NCBI GenBank assembly: GCA_900769345.1
Contig: CAAGGJ010000011.1
Span: forward strand, 1 to 15,305
Direction: 5' to 3'
Source: Bacteroidales bacterium
Lineage (GTDB): Bacteria > Bacteroidota > Bacteroidia > Bacteroidales > Muribaculaceae
DNA: 15,305 bases
Numbering within the stretch: the first letter of the stretch is position 1; the number at the start of each line of letters is the position of its first letter. A program made the position numbers and the translations under genes. The notes beneath the pieces are model-generated. The model worked only from the letters and a program-made list of their open reading frames with translations. It did no database searches and was not told where the DNA came from. This document shows positions 8,218 to 15,258 of this stretch, one piece after another.

Positions 8218-8838
8218 TTACAACTTAATGCCTATCGAAATTTGGGCAACGCCATTTCGAGCATTATTTTTTATACCCACAAACACGTCGTCGAACGCTT
8301 TGGTAAGGCCTACGTTATAACGTGCCTGAAGGAAGATACTGTTAGTAATATAATAGGTAAAGCCTGCTCCTAACGAGAGGTCAAATGCCTTTGTATTGTC
8401 CTTATTGTCTTTAGGGTCAAAATCTGTCTCTTGGGTAGTGGTTTGTACTTTTGAATATACGTTAAAGCCAAATTGAGGGCCAAAATCTATCGAAAACTTG
8501 CTCACTGGATAGAACTTAAACATCACTGGAACATTCACGTAGTTTGTGGTCCACTTTGTTTTTGCCGATTTGTTCACGATGTCGCCAATTTGTAAGTCAG
8601 CCAACTTTTCGCCACCGCCTTGTGCCGAAAACATCACTTCGGGAGCTATGGCAAAGAATGGACTTGCCTTATACTCCAAGAATGCGCCGATGTGATAGTT
8701 GGCACGAACATCATGCGCTGCGCCTTCGCCAATAAAGTTGGTTAGACTCAAACCAGCCTTGGCGCCAAAACCTAACTGTGCCTGTGCCGAGAAAGTCACA
8801 GCCACCACGCTTACAATTGCTAAAAGTAACTTTTTCAT
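8218..8838 (-). CDS. Outer-membrane beta-barrel protein (PorT / OMP_b-brl-type)
   Basis: A 206-residue protein with a clear signal peptide (MKKLLLAIVSVVAVTFSAQA, cleavage before QLGFGAKAGL). The mature part has alternating hydrophobic and polar strands, glycine- and aromatic-rich turns, and ends in a typical barrel strand (AQISIGIKL). Recognisable pieces are FGAKAGLSLTNF, IAPEVMFSAQGGG, VNVPVMFKFYPVSKFSIDFGPQFG and IFLQARYNVGL, matching the small eight-stranded barrels widespread in Bacteroidota. No specific function is known for most of these. It is first in a probable three-gene transcript with rluA and the GH28-like gene, and starts after the ompH terminator, so it should have its own promoter. 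A pair of direct repeats lies just upstream. Confidence 0.85.
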   Translation of the reverse strand: MKKLLLAIVSVVAVTFSAQAQLGFGAKAGLSLTNFIGEGAAHDVRANYHIGAFLEYKASPFFAIAPEVMFSAQGGGEKLADLQIGDIVNKSAKTKWTTNYVNVPVMFKFYPVSKFSIDFGPQFGFNVYSKVQTTTQETDFDPKDNKDNTKAFDLSLGAGFTYYITNSIFLQARYNVGLTKAFDDVFVGIKNNARNGVAQISIGIKL

Positions 8839-8861
8839 AACTCTTTTTGTTTTTAAATTGT

Positions 8862-8886
8862 TTTGTTAATGTAACTTTGTTAATGT
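8862..8886. repeat. Two 11-base direct repeats upstream of the barrel gene
   Basis: TTTGTTAATGT occurs at 8862-8872 and again at 8876-8886, separated by AAC, a 14-base period. They fall in the short gap between the ompH terminator and the start of the outer-membrane protein gene, where an operator or leader element would sit. The low complexity of the region means chance is possible. Confidence 0.45.
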
Positions 8887-8889
8887 TTC

Positions 8890-8923
8890 AAAAAAGTTAG
8901 CCCCCCTATTCGCATAAGGAGGC
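8890..8923 (-). terminator. Intrinsic terminator after ompH, GNRA loop
   Basis: On the minus strand a ten-base-pair stem (8923-8914 with 8909-8900, two G-U pairs) is capped by a GCGA tetraloop and followed by TAAC and six T residues. It starts about 28 bases after the ompH stop and separates that unit from the barrel gene. Confidence 0.88.
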
Positions 8924-8951
8924 CACTTATATCCTGGTTATTAAATCTCTA

Positions 8952-9551
8952 TTATTTCTTTTCTACCTTAGTATAGCGCTTGTTGAGGTTTTCAAGCACT
9001 TCGTTGGTAACATCATACTTGTCGGCAATGAAGAATGCTGCCGATTTGCGGAGTATGATATCGTAGCCCTTTTCCTTTGCATATACTTTGAGGTAGTTGT
9101 TTACCGAGTCGTTCAATTGTATGTTGTTTTGAATCACTTGGTTCTCGATATCGCGTTGCAAACGACCCAAATAGTTTTGTGCATCGGCTTGCATCTTATT
9201 CAACTTCTGCTGATCTACATTGAAGCTTTCTTCGGTCAAGTAGCCGTTGTTTTGATATTTGCGTTGCACTTCGCTTGCAAACTTGTTGATTTCTGTTGCA
9301 CGCTGCTGCTGGGCTGCATCAAACTTATTCGACAACTTCAGATTCGATTCACTCAAATCCTTGGCTAAGTTATACTTTGCTAACAATGAATCTTCATCAA
9401 TGTAACGGATCTTCATAGCATCTCCTGTTGGAGATACTGCCACTTGTGCCTTTTCGGTTGTTGCGTCTGCTTTCTCGGTTTGTGCGCACGATGTCGCAAT
9501 CATCATCAATGCTGCAATAAATGCACACTTTGTAAGTCTTTTTAGTTTCAT
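8952..9551 (-). CDS. OmpH/Skp-family periplasmic chaperone-like lipoprotein
   Basis: A 199-residue OmpH/Skp-family protein. Skp proteins are trimeric periplasmic chaperones that hold unfolded outer-membrane proteins with long helical arms. A hydrophobic N-terminus ends in ATSC (C22), suggesting lipoprotein processing, although the -3 residue is alanine rather than leucine. After a short linker comes a first strand (AMKIRYIDEDSLLAKY), a long charged helical hairpin rich in Gln, Lys and Asn (about residues 60-150), and the closing strands and helix (KEKGYDIILRKSAAFFIADKYDVTNEVLENLNKRY), which are the family signature at the C-terminus. It lies six bases downstream of the small membrane-protein gene and shares its promoter. 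Lipidation would tether it, unlike soluble Skp of proteobacteria. Confidence 0.88.
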   Translation of the reverse strand: MKLKRLTKCAFIAALMMIATSCAQTEKADATTEKAQVAVSPTGDAMKIRYIDEDSLLAKYNLAKDLSESNLKLSNKFDAAQQQRATEINKFASEVQRKYQNNGYLTEESFNVDQQKLNKMQADAQNYLGRLQRDIENQVIQNNIQLNDSVNNYLKVYAKEKGYDIILRKSAAFFIADKYDVTNEVLENLNKRYTKVEKK

Positions 9552-9557
9552 GTTGCT

Positions 9558-9743
9558 CTATTTCGTTATTTTATTTTGTTTTTTCAATTCTCCTGTTACG
9601 CATGAAATGCCTTTCTTCTCCATAATCTTATTGCCATGGATGTGAGTGTTAGGGAACTTTCCCCCTTTCACGAAAAAAATTCTTACTCCTAAGAGAAGAA
9701 TCGCAATACCCATCAATACTATGCAGAGAATTACTAATTTCAC
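9558..9743 (-). CDS. Small conserved-looking membrane protein upstream of ompH
   Basis: A 61-residue protein starting at GTG (9741-9743). Residues 1-24 form one strongly hydrophobic membrane segment, followed by a basic tail. The tail contains KGGKFPNTHIHGNKIMEKKG (residues 26-45) and ISC with cysteine C48. I recognise this pattern (F-P-N/S-T/S-H-x-x-G-N-K, then K-G-I-x-C) from small unannotated Bacteroidota membrane proteins, but know no function for them. A perfect -7 box lies about 20 bases upstream, and the stop is six bases before ompH, so the gene leads a two-gene operon with that envelope chaperone. The motif, promoter and tight spacing argue for a real gene despite the short length and GTG start. 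Confidence 0.75.
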   Translation of the reverse strand: MKLVILCIVLMGIAILLLGVRIFFVKGGKFPNTHIHGNKIMEKKGISCVTGELKKQNKITK

Positions 9744-9763
9744 CGTTTTTCAAAAAGTTTATG

Positions 9764-9771
9764 CAAATATA
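9764..9771 (-). promoter_or_regulatory. -7 box of the small protein-ompH operon
   Basis: The minus strand reads TATATTTG, a perfect TAnnTTTG match, 20 bases before the GTG start, giving a short leader. A clear -33 TTTG is not visible at the expected distance. Confidence 0.55.
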
Positions 9772-9790
9772 GGAAAGGTAAATGTTTTAT

Positions 9791-9823
9791 TTTGAGTTTT
9801 CTCAAATTATTTTCGTAACTTAG
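9791..9823 (+). promoter_or_regulatory. Likely promoter of the pepD pair
   Basis: TTTG (9791-9794) and TAACTTAG (9816-9823, one mismatch to TAnnTTTG) are 21 bases apart. The leader to the ATG at 9902 would be about 70 bases and is A/T-rich with no stable structure that I can see. Confidence 0.45.
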
Positions 9824-9901
9824 TCAACGAAAACAATGTTTTTAACATATTTTTAAAGCAAGCAAGACTCAATAACATTTATCCTAAACATATTATAACT
9901 T

Positions 9902-11362
9902 ATGACAATTAAAGATTTAACACCATCGCTTGTGTGGAACATCTTTTACGACATCACACGAGTGCCTCGCCCTTCGAAAAAAGAAGGTAAAATCAGAGAG
10001 TTTCTCATCAACTTCGCTCAAAAGCACAACATCGCTTACAAAGTTGACGATGCAGGCAATGTGGCTATGTTCCGCCCTGCCGCTCCGGGTTGCGAAAACG
10101 CCCCTCGCATCGTGATGCAAGGTCACATGGACATGGTGTGCGAAAAAGATGCAAATGTGCAACACGACTTCGATAACGATCCTATCGAAACCATCATCGA
10201 TGGCGAATGGGTGCGCGCCAACGGCACTACTCTCGGCGCCGACAACGGCATCGGCATGGCTGCCGGCCTTGCTGCGCTCATCGATGATAGCATTGTAGCC
10301 GGTCCTATTCAGGCGCTTTTCACTGTCGACGAGGAAACCGGACTCACCGGTGCTAATGCACTCGGCGACGGTATGATAGAAGGCGACATTCTGCTCAACC
10401 TCGACAGCGAGGAAGATGGCGAAATTTGCATTGGCTGCTGTGGCGGTCTCGGCACTGCCGCTTCGTTTAAATACACTCCTACTCCTGCCCCCGACTACCT
10501 ATTCTTCAAGGTGGTTCTCGGCGGATTGAACGGCGGCCACTCGGGAGCCGACATTCACCTCGAACGCGCTTGCGCCAACAAGGTGATGGCTCGCTTCCTC
10601 TTCAACCTCGGTAAAGAGATGGATTTTGCTCTCGCTTCGTTCAATGGCGGTAACTTGCGCAACGCCATCGCTCGCGATGCCGAAGTGGTTATTGGTATCG
10701 ACGCTAAGGACAAAGAACCGCTCAGCGTACTGCTCAACCAATATTATGCCGATGTGAAGAACGAATACAAACGCACCGAACCGGGCGTGAAGTTCACTAT
10801 CGAATCGGTTGAAAAGCCCGAATTTGTTATCGACAACGCTACCGCTCACAACTTTATCTATGCGCTCTACTGCGCTCCTCACGGCGTGCTGTCGATGAGC
10901 AAGGATATCGAAGGCCTCGTGGAAACTTCCACCAACCTTGCTTCGGCTAAGATGCAGCCCGACAACTCTATCCTCGTGGTTACTTCGCAACGCAGCTCGG
11001 TGGAAAGCCGCAAATTCGATGCCGCAAACCAGATTGAAACTATTTTCACTCTCGCAGGCGCCACTGTAACTCACTCTTCGGCTTATCCGGGTTGGGAACC
11101 GAACATGAATTCGCGCATTCTTAACATCGCTATGGACACTCACGAACGCCTATTCGGTTGCCGTCCTAAGGCTACTGCCATTCATGCCGGACTCGAATGT
11201 GGTTTGTTCCTCACCAACTATCCGCACCTCGATATGATTTCTTACGGTCCTACTTTGCGCGGCGTGCACTCTCCTACCGAGAAAATGCACATCCCTGCTG
11301 TAGAAAAATTCTGGCAACTAACCGTGGCTATCATCGAAGAAGTGGCTAAATTGACTCGCTGA
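9902..11362 (+). CDS. pepD: Aminoacyl-histidine dipeptidase PepD, M20 family (first copy)
   Basis: A 486-residue zinc dipeptidase, essentially the length of E. coli PepD, expected to cleave Xaa-His and other dipeptides in the cytosol; there is no signal peptide. The metal and catalytic residues known from PepD are all present with a constant offset of five: H75 and D77 in QGHMDMVC, D114 in GADNGIG, E144 and E145 in VDEETG, D168 in NLDSEEDGE, and H456 in RGVHSPTEKMH. HSGADIHLERACAN marks the lid/dimerisation domain boundary. The second copy follows after 32 bases with the same start (MTIKDL) and nearly the same length, so this is a tandem duplication in one transcript. The function as a metallodipeptidase is well supported; substrate preference is not. 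Confidence 0.95.
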   Translation: MTIKDLTPSLVWNIFYDITRVPRPSKKEGKIREFLINFAQKHNIAYKVDDAGNVAMFRPAAPGCENAPRIVMQGHMDMVCEKDANVQHDFDNDPIETIIDGEWVRANGTTLGADNGIGMAAGLAALIDDSIVAGPIQALFTVDEETGLTGANALGDGMIEGDILLNLDSEEDGEICIGCCGGLGTAASFKYTPTPAPDYLFFKVVLGGLNGGHSGADIHLERACANKVMARFLFNLGKEMDFALASFNGGNLRNAIARDAEVVIGIDAKDKEPLSVLLNQYYADVKNEYKRTEPGVKFTIESVEKPEFVIDNATAHNFIYALYCAPHGVLSMSKDIEGLVETSTNLASAKMQPDNSILVVTSQRSSVESRKFDAANQIETIFTLAGATVTHSSAYPGWEPNMNSRILNIAMDTHERLFGCRPKATAIHAGLECGLFLTNYPHLDMISYGPTLRGVHSPTEKMHIPAVEKFWQLTVAIIEEVAKLTR

Positions 11363-11394
11363 TTTAAAATATAACCATATAATACATTTACCAA

Positions 11395-12849
11395 ATGACT
11401 ATCAAAGATTTAAAACCCACACTCGTATGGGAGATTTTCGACCAACTGACCAAGGTCCCTCGCCCATCTCAGCACGAAGCTAAGGTAATAGAATTCTTGG
11501 TGAACTTTGCCGAGAAACACAATATTAAATATAAGAAGGACGCTGCGGGCAACATCGCTATGTTCCGCCCCGCTGCTCCGGGTTGCGAAAACACTCCTCG
11601 CATCATCCTTCAAGGCCACATGGACATGGTGTGCGTGGCTAACGATGGCGTAAACCACGACTTCTTCAACGACCCTATCGAAACCGTTATCGATGGCGAA
11701 TGGGTGCGCGCTAATGGCACCACACTCGGCGCCGACAATGGTATCGGCGTGGCTGCAGGTCTCGCTGCTATGATCGACGATAGCATCGTTGCCGGCCCTA
11801 TACAAGCACTTTTCACCGTCGACGAAGAGGTGGCTATGACCGGCGCCAACAACCTTGGCGAGGGAATGATCGATGGCGACATTCTGCTCAACCTCGACAG
11901 CGAAGAAGATGGCGAAATCTGCATGGGTTGCGCTGGCGGTGTGGGAACTCACGCCACTTTCCCTTTCACCCCTACTCCTGCTCCTGAAGGCTACAAGTTT
12001 ATCGACATTCTCTTCAAGGACTTCCAAGGCGGTCACTCGGGAACTGACATCCACCTCGAACGCGCTTGCGCCAACAAGCTCGTGATGCGATTTGTGGATA
12101 GCGTTATGAAGAAGCGCGACGTGAAGGTGGCTGACATCGACTTCGGCGACAAGCACAATGCCATCGCCGTTAAGGCTGACATCGTTATCGGCGTTAAGGC
12201 TGAGGAGGTAGATGCCACTCTTGCCGAACTCGACGAATTCTACGCCGTTATCCGCAATGAATATAAGCACACCGAAAAGGATATGAAGGTTATAGGCACC
12301 GTAATCGATGCCCCTGTCACTGTTATCGACGACTGCACTGCTAAGCGCGTAGTGGCTGCCGTTTATGCGGCTCCTCACGGCGTTTATCACATGAGCAAGG
12401 AGATTGAAGGCCTCGTTGAGACTTCCACCAACTTGGCTTCGGTGAAGATTCGAGGCAACGAAATCCATGTGGAAACTCTGCAACGCAGCTCGGTGGAAAG
12501 CCGTAAGGACGAAATGGCGCAAATCGTTGAAGCTCACTTCGCTCTCGCTGGCGCTACTGTAACTCACAGCGACCCATATCCCGGCTGGGCTCCTAATATG
12601 GATTCGCCTATCCTTAACATCGCTGCCGACACATACGAACGCCTTTTCGGCTCTCGACCCATCACTTCGGCACTGCACGCAGGTCTTGAGACCGGGTTGT
12701 TCCTTATCAACTATCCTAACCTCGATATGATTTCCTTCGGACCTACTCTTCGCGGTGTGCACTCTCCTAAAGAGAAAATGCACATCCCGGCTGTGGAGAA
12801 GTTCTGGAAACTATTGGTGGCTATCATCGAAACCGTTGCGAAAAAGTAG
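11395..12849 (+). CDS. pepD: Aminoacyl-histidine dipeptidase PepD, M20 family (second copy)
   Basis: A 484-residue paralogue of the gene before it, about two-thirds identical by eye overall and about 73% over the first 70 residues. It also has the full set of expected active-site residues: H75, D77, D114, E144, E145, D168 and H456, so both copies look catalytically competent. The clearest local difference next to the active site is EEVAMTGA here against EETGLTGA in the first copy; the central lid domain (about residues 200-340) diverges most, which could shift dipeptide preference. It is the last gene of the operon and is followed by a strong terminator. Short stretches are identical at the DNA level to the first copy, including silent positions. 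Confidence 0.95.
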   Translation: MTIKDLKPTLVWEIFDQLTKVPRPSQHEAKVIEFLVNFAEKHNIKYKKDAAGNIAMFRPAAPGCENTPRIILQGHMDMVCVANDGVNHDFFNDPIETVIDGEWVRANGTTLGADNGIGVAAGLAAMIDDSIVAGPIQALFTVDEEVAMTGANNLGEGMIDGDILLNLDSEEDGEICMGCAGGVGTHATFPFTPTPAPEGYKFIDILFKDFQGGHSGTDIHLERACANKLVMRFVDSVMKKRDVKVADIDFGDKHNAIAVKADIVIGVKAEEVDATLAELDEFYAVIRNEYKHTEKDMKVIGTVIDAPVTVIDDCTAKRVVAAVYAAPHGVYHMSKEIEGLVETSTNLASVKIRGNEIHVETLQRSSVESRKDEMAQIVEAHFALAGATVTHSDPYPGWAPNMDSPILNIAADTYERLFGSRPITSALHAGLETGLFLINYPNLDMISFGPTLRGVHSPKEKMHIPAVEKFWKLLVAIIETVAKK

Positions 12850-12873
12850 CTCTTGCTCTTTTTAGCCCTGTAT

Positions 12874-12919
12874 AGAGGCAAGGCTAATTTCACTATTTAG
12901 TGCCTTGCCTCTCTTTTTT
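12874..12919 (+). terminator. Intrinsic terminator after the pepD pair
   Basis: A perfect 11-base-pair inverted repeat (12874-12884 with 12902-12912) encloses a 17-base loop and is followed by C and six T residues, 24 bases after the second pepD stop codon. Confidence 0.88.
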
Positions 12920-12944
12920 ACTTTTTCCAAAACCGATTTTTACC

Positions 12945-13661
12945 ATGGCATACCATAAATTCTTAGCCCTTGCCGTTTCTGCTGTCATATCAGGCTCCTT
13001 TGCACCGTCGATTGCTGTCGACGACTCGCTGGCTGTGGCTCCCAACTCTACTTCCACCACGCTCGAAGCTATCAATCGTCTAACCGACGACGATTACGCT
13101 CGCGTTGCCAACGAACTCGGCGTAGAAATTGCCGCCATCAAAGCCGTCAGCGAAATCGAAGCTGGCAAAAATCACCACGGATTCCATGCTGTAGGATGTC
13201 CTACGCTTAATTTTTCAATAAATATGTTCAATCGCGCTCTCAAACGCCGCGGAATAGCAGTTTCCTCGGCTCAGCGACGTAATTCGGCTTGCTTCCTGCC
13301 TCTCAATCGCAAAAAATACGGCTCCTATGGCGCTGCTCAGCACGCACGTCTTAAAAGCGCCATGGCTATCGACTCCGTTGCTGCCATAACTTCATGCTAT
13401 TGGGGTATGTTTCAGATTGGCGGTTTCAATTGGGACCGATGCGGATGCTCTTCTCCACAAGAATTTGCTCGAATAATGTCGCAATCTGAGGCTATGCAAC
13501 TCGAACTCTTTGCACAATTCATCGCACGCAACGGCATGCTCAAACATCTGCAAAACCACAACTGGTATGCCTTCGCACGCATCTACAACGGATCAAAACG
13601 CGCCAAATCCTACGCATCTCGCATGGCTAACGCCTACGCTCGCTATTCCAAGGATAAATAG
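12945..13661 (+). CDS. Secreted N-acetylmuramidase-family protein with altered motif
   Basis: A 238-residue exported protein resembling the N-acetylmuramidase family (formerly DUF3380), which cleaves peptidoglycan glycan strands. The ATG at 12945 gives a signal peptide (MAYHKFLALAVSAVISGSFA). An earlier in-frame ATG at 12900 lies inside the terminator stem and is rejected. Matching regions are LTDDDYARVANELGVEIAAIKAVSEIEAG (candidate catalytic glutamate E70), YGAAQHARLKSAMAID, SCYWGMFQIGGFNWDRCGC, SQSEAMQLELFAQFI and NHNWYAFARIYNGS. The family normally carries FE(R/G)H shortly after the glutamate; here F90-S91-I92-N93 stands in its place, in an otherwise alignable segment ending NRALKRRGI. 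Activity is therefore uncertain. It follows the pepD terminator closely and is convergent with the ompA gene. No strong terminator is seen after it on this strand. Confidence 0.82.
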   Translation: MAYHKFLALAVSAVISGSFAPSIAVDDSLAVAPNSTSTTLEAINRLTDDDYARVANELGVEIAAIKAVSEIEAGKNHHGFHAVGCPTLNFSINMFNRALKRRGIAVSSAQRRNSACFLPLNRKKYGSYGAAQHARLKSAMAIDSVAAITSCYWGMFQIGGFNWDRCGCSSPQEFARIMSQSEAMQLELFAQFIARNGMLKHLQNHNWYAFARIYNGSKRAKSYASRMANAYARYSKDK

Positions 13662-13687
13662 CCTGTTTTTCGAACCATTCTTTACGC

Positions 13688-13731
13688 AAAAAAAAATCCC
13701 GACGAAGCCACATTTCTGCTCTCCGCCGAGA
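13688..13731 (-). terminator. Intrinsic terminator after the OmpA-family gene
   Basis: Read on the minus strand, an 11-base-pair stem with three G-U pairs (13731-13721 with 13707-13697) encloses a 13-base loop and runs straight into nine T residues. It lies about 48 bases after the stop codon of the OmpA-family gene, in the gap between convergent genes. Confidence 0.85.
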
Positions 13732-13778
13732 CATTACTATAAAAATCAATTTCCCTATATACTTTGTCGTTTTCCTCC

Positions 13779-14930
13779 TTACTTCTTCTCAATTTCGCAT
13801 ATCGATACGCGGTTCCAGTCGGGCTCTTCAAACACATCTCCCACGCCTTGCCCACAAGCATCTATGCGGTCAGCTGAAATATGATATATTCTCACAAGCA
13901 TATCCTTCACAGCATTGGCTCGCGAATTGGCTATACGCTCGTTTATCTCCTTACTGCCTTCTGGCGATGCATATCCCAAAATTCTTACTCGTGCATTAGA
14001 ATTGTTCTTCAAGTAAGTAGCCACACGCTGCACATTAGGATACTGCGCCTTCGATATCACCGAACTACCTTGATTGAAAGTGATAATCGTCTCAGGCACA
14101 TCACTCTTCTTCTGCACCTGAACTTCTTTCACCACCTCCTTAACCACTTCTTTCACTTCAGCCGGACGGCTCTTGCAGTCATCGAGGTCGCGACGTGCTT
14201 GGGCAAGTTGATAGCGCAAATCATTGATCTTCGAGTTCAATGCATCTATTTCAGCATCGTCAAGGCGCTCGCCGAACTTAAACGAATGGGTGCCATTAGA
14301 GTTGCGGAAGTGATATGTAATGCCGGCAGTCAATTCCAGAGTAGCCCTATCGGCATTAAATGAATTGGTGCTCTGCGACGACGGCTCCGAGAGATTCCAC
14401 ACCACAGCAGGCTTCAAGCCCAATGTCCATGCCCTGGATTGTCCCAAATTAAAGTTAAGATTAAGACCCGCCTTGGCAGTCAAGCCATTGCCATCCTTAC
14501 CCACATTCTTGGGAAGAAAATAATGGCCCCAACCCATACCTACAGCAGTCTCTAACTCAAATACACGAGGGGTTCCGACATATCCTGCAAACAAATTATT
14601 TAGGTTTGCCACGCCCATAAGGGCCAAATTGGTGGCATCGAACACATTAGCACTCTTCACACCGCCCTGCTTCAAATTCCAACTCGAACTATTCACAGCA
14701 CCCGAGTAGTCGAGCGACAGTCCAAAGGCTGGCGTAATCTGCTTACGCAATTCCAAGCCAACCAAACCACGAGTATTGCGTATAACGCTATAGTTCTGAA
14801 AAGGTGCCACACCGCCTCCCTTTAGCGTGAGCGACCAATTATCAGTAAACTTGCTCGTTTCCATCATTTCCTGGGCATGCATAGTACCAACACCCAAGAT
14901 AATAGCAATCATTAAAAAATACTTTTTCAT
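13779..14930 (-). CDS. OmpA-family outer-membrane protein
   Basis: A 383-residue envelope protein that should link the outer membrane to peptidoglycan. The signal peptide (MKKYFLMIAIILGVGTMHA) is cleaved before QE. Residues about 22-210 form an N-terminal beta-barrel-like domain (SLTLKGGGVAPFQNYSV, GLSLDYSGAVNSS, ELTAGITYHFRNSNG). A helical coiled-coil linker with Leu/Asp/Arg periodicity follows (about 212-260), then EVVKEVVKEVQV repeats. The C-terminal peptidoglycan-binding OmpA domain spans about 276-383: TFNQGSSVIS, RILGYASPEG (316-325), NERIANSRANAVKDML with the conserved arginine R337. The GYASPEG loop in place of GHTD is a common Bacteroidota variant. It is transcribed alone toward the muramidase gene and has its own terminator. 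The IS66 element begins about 250 bases upstream of its start. Confidence 0.93.
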   Translation of the reverse strand: MKKYFLMIAIILGVGTMHAQEMMETSKFTDNWSLTLKGGGVAPFQNYSVIRNTRGLVGLELRKQITPAFGLSLDYSGAVNSSSWNLKQGGVKSANVFDATNLALMGVANLNNLFAGYVGTPRVFELETAVGMGWGHYFLPKNVGKDGNGLTAKAGLNLNFNLGQSRAWTLGLKPAVVWNLSEPSSQSTNSFNADRATLELTAGITYHFRNSNGTHSFKFGERLDDAEIDALNSKINDLRYQLAQARRDLDDCKSRPAEVKEVVKEVVKEVQVQKKSDVPETIITFNQGSSVISKAQYPNVQRVATYLKNNSNARVRILGYASPEGSKEINERIANSRANAVKDMLVRIYHISADRIDACGQGVGDVFEEPDWNRVSICEIEKK

Positions 14931-15186
14931 AATAACTCATTTAGTTCGATTAACAATTACTTACCCATTACACCATCAGCCGAATGTAAATGTATCAGTT
15001 CTAAACTAATAACAAATTCACAAGCAAATAGTTTATCGGCAAATACATCAATAAGACAATCCAACCGCCAATTCGTTTAATACGCCACACACCAATACAC
15101 TCTTAATAATTACTAAAATTCATATATTTTTCCCCAATTTCGCCAACTTCATTTTCTCGCCTCGCCAACCGGGCGGTTTTTTCGGC
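14931..15186. other. Intergenic leader between ompA and the IS66 element
   Basis: An A/T-rich stretch with no recognisable gene. It should contain the promoter of the OmpA-family gene. The best candidate on the minus strand is TACATTTA (14994-14987, one mismatch to TAnnTTTG) with TTTG 18 bases upstream (15016-15013), but the spacing is slightly short, so I do not list it as a separate feature. TCGCCAAC occurs twice (15140-15147 and 15162-15169). A weak GC stem before a T-run near 15161-15182 is noted but has no plus-strand gene to terminate. Confidence 0.5.
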
Positions 15187-15218
15187 GTAAGCATCCGAAA
15201 TAAGCCGACTTTTGGGTG

Positions 15219-15258
15219 AACAAAACTTTGGCGAACTTTGCTGCCAAAAAGTTTTGTT
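15219..15258 (+). promoter_or_regulatory. Inverted repeat abutting the tnpB start codon
   Basis: AACAAAACTTT (15219-15229) pairs perfectly with AAAGTTTTGTT (15248-15258). Inside, GGC (15230-15232) pairs with GCC (15243-15245) after a two-base bulge, leaving a ten-base loop. The right arm ends at the base just before the ATG at 15259. In RNA this would bury the ribosome-loading region of tnpB, suggesting translational control of transposition. Confidence 0.6.

Noticed and set aside
11410..12783. Long open frame on the minus strand opposite the second pepD (457 codons)
   Set aside because: It is a by-product of codon bias in pepD; a similar shorter frame lies opposite the first copy, and neither has a recognisable product.
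12900..12944. Earlier ATG for the muramidase-family gene
   Set aside because: It lies within the right arm of the pepD terminator and would place 15 extra residues before a normal signal peptide beginning at 12945.
15161..15182. Plus-strand terminator before the IS66 end
   Set aside because: The stem is only four or five base pairs with a poor loop, and no plus-strand gene precedes it.
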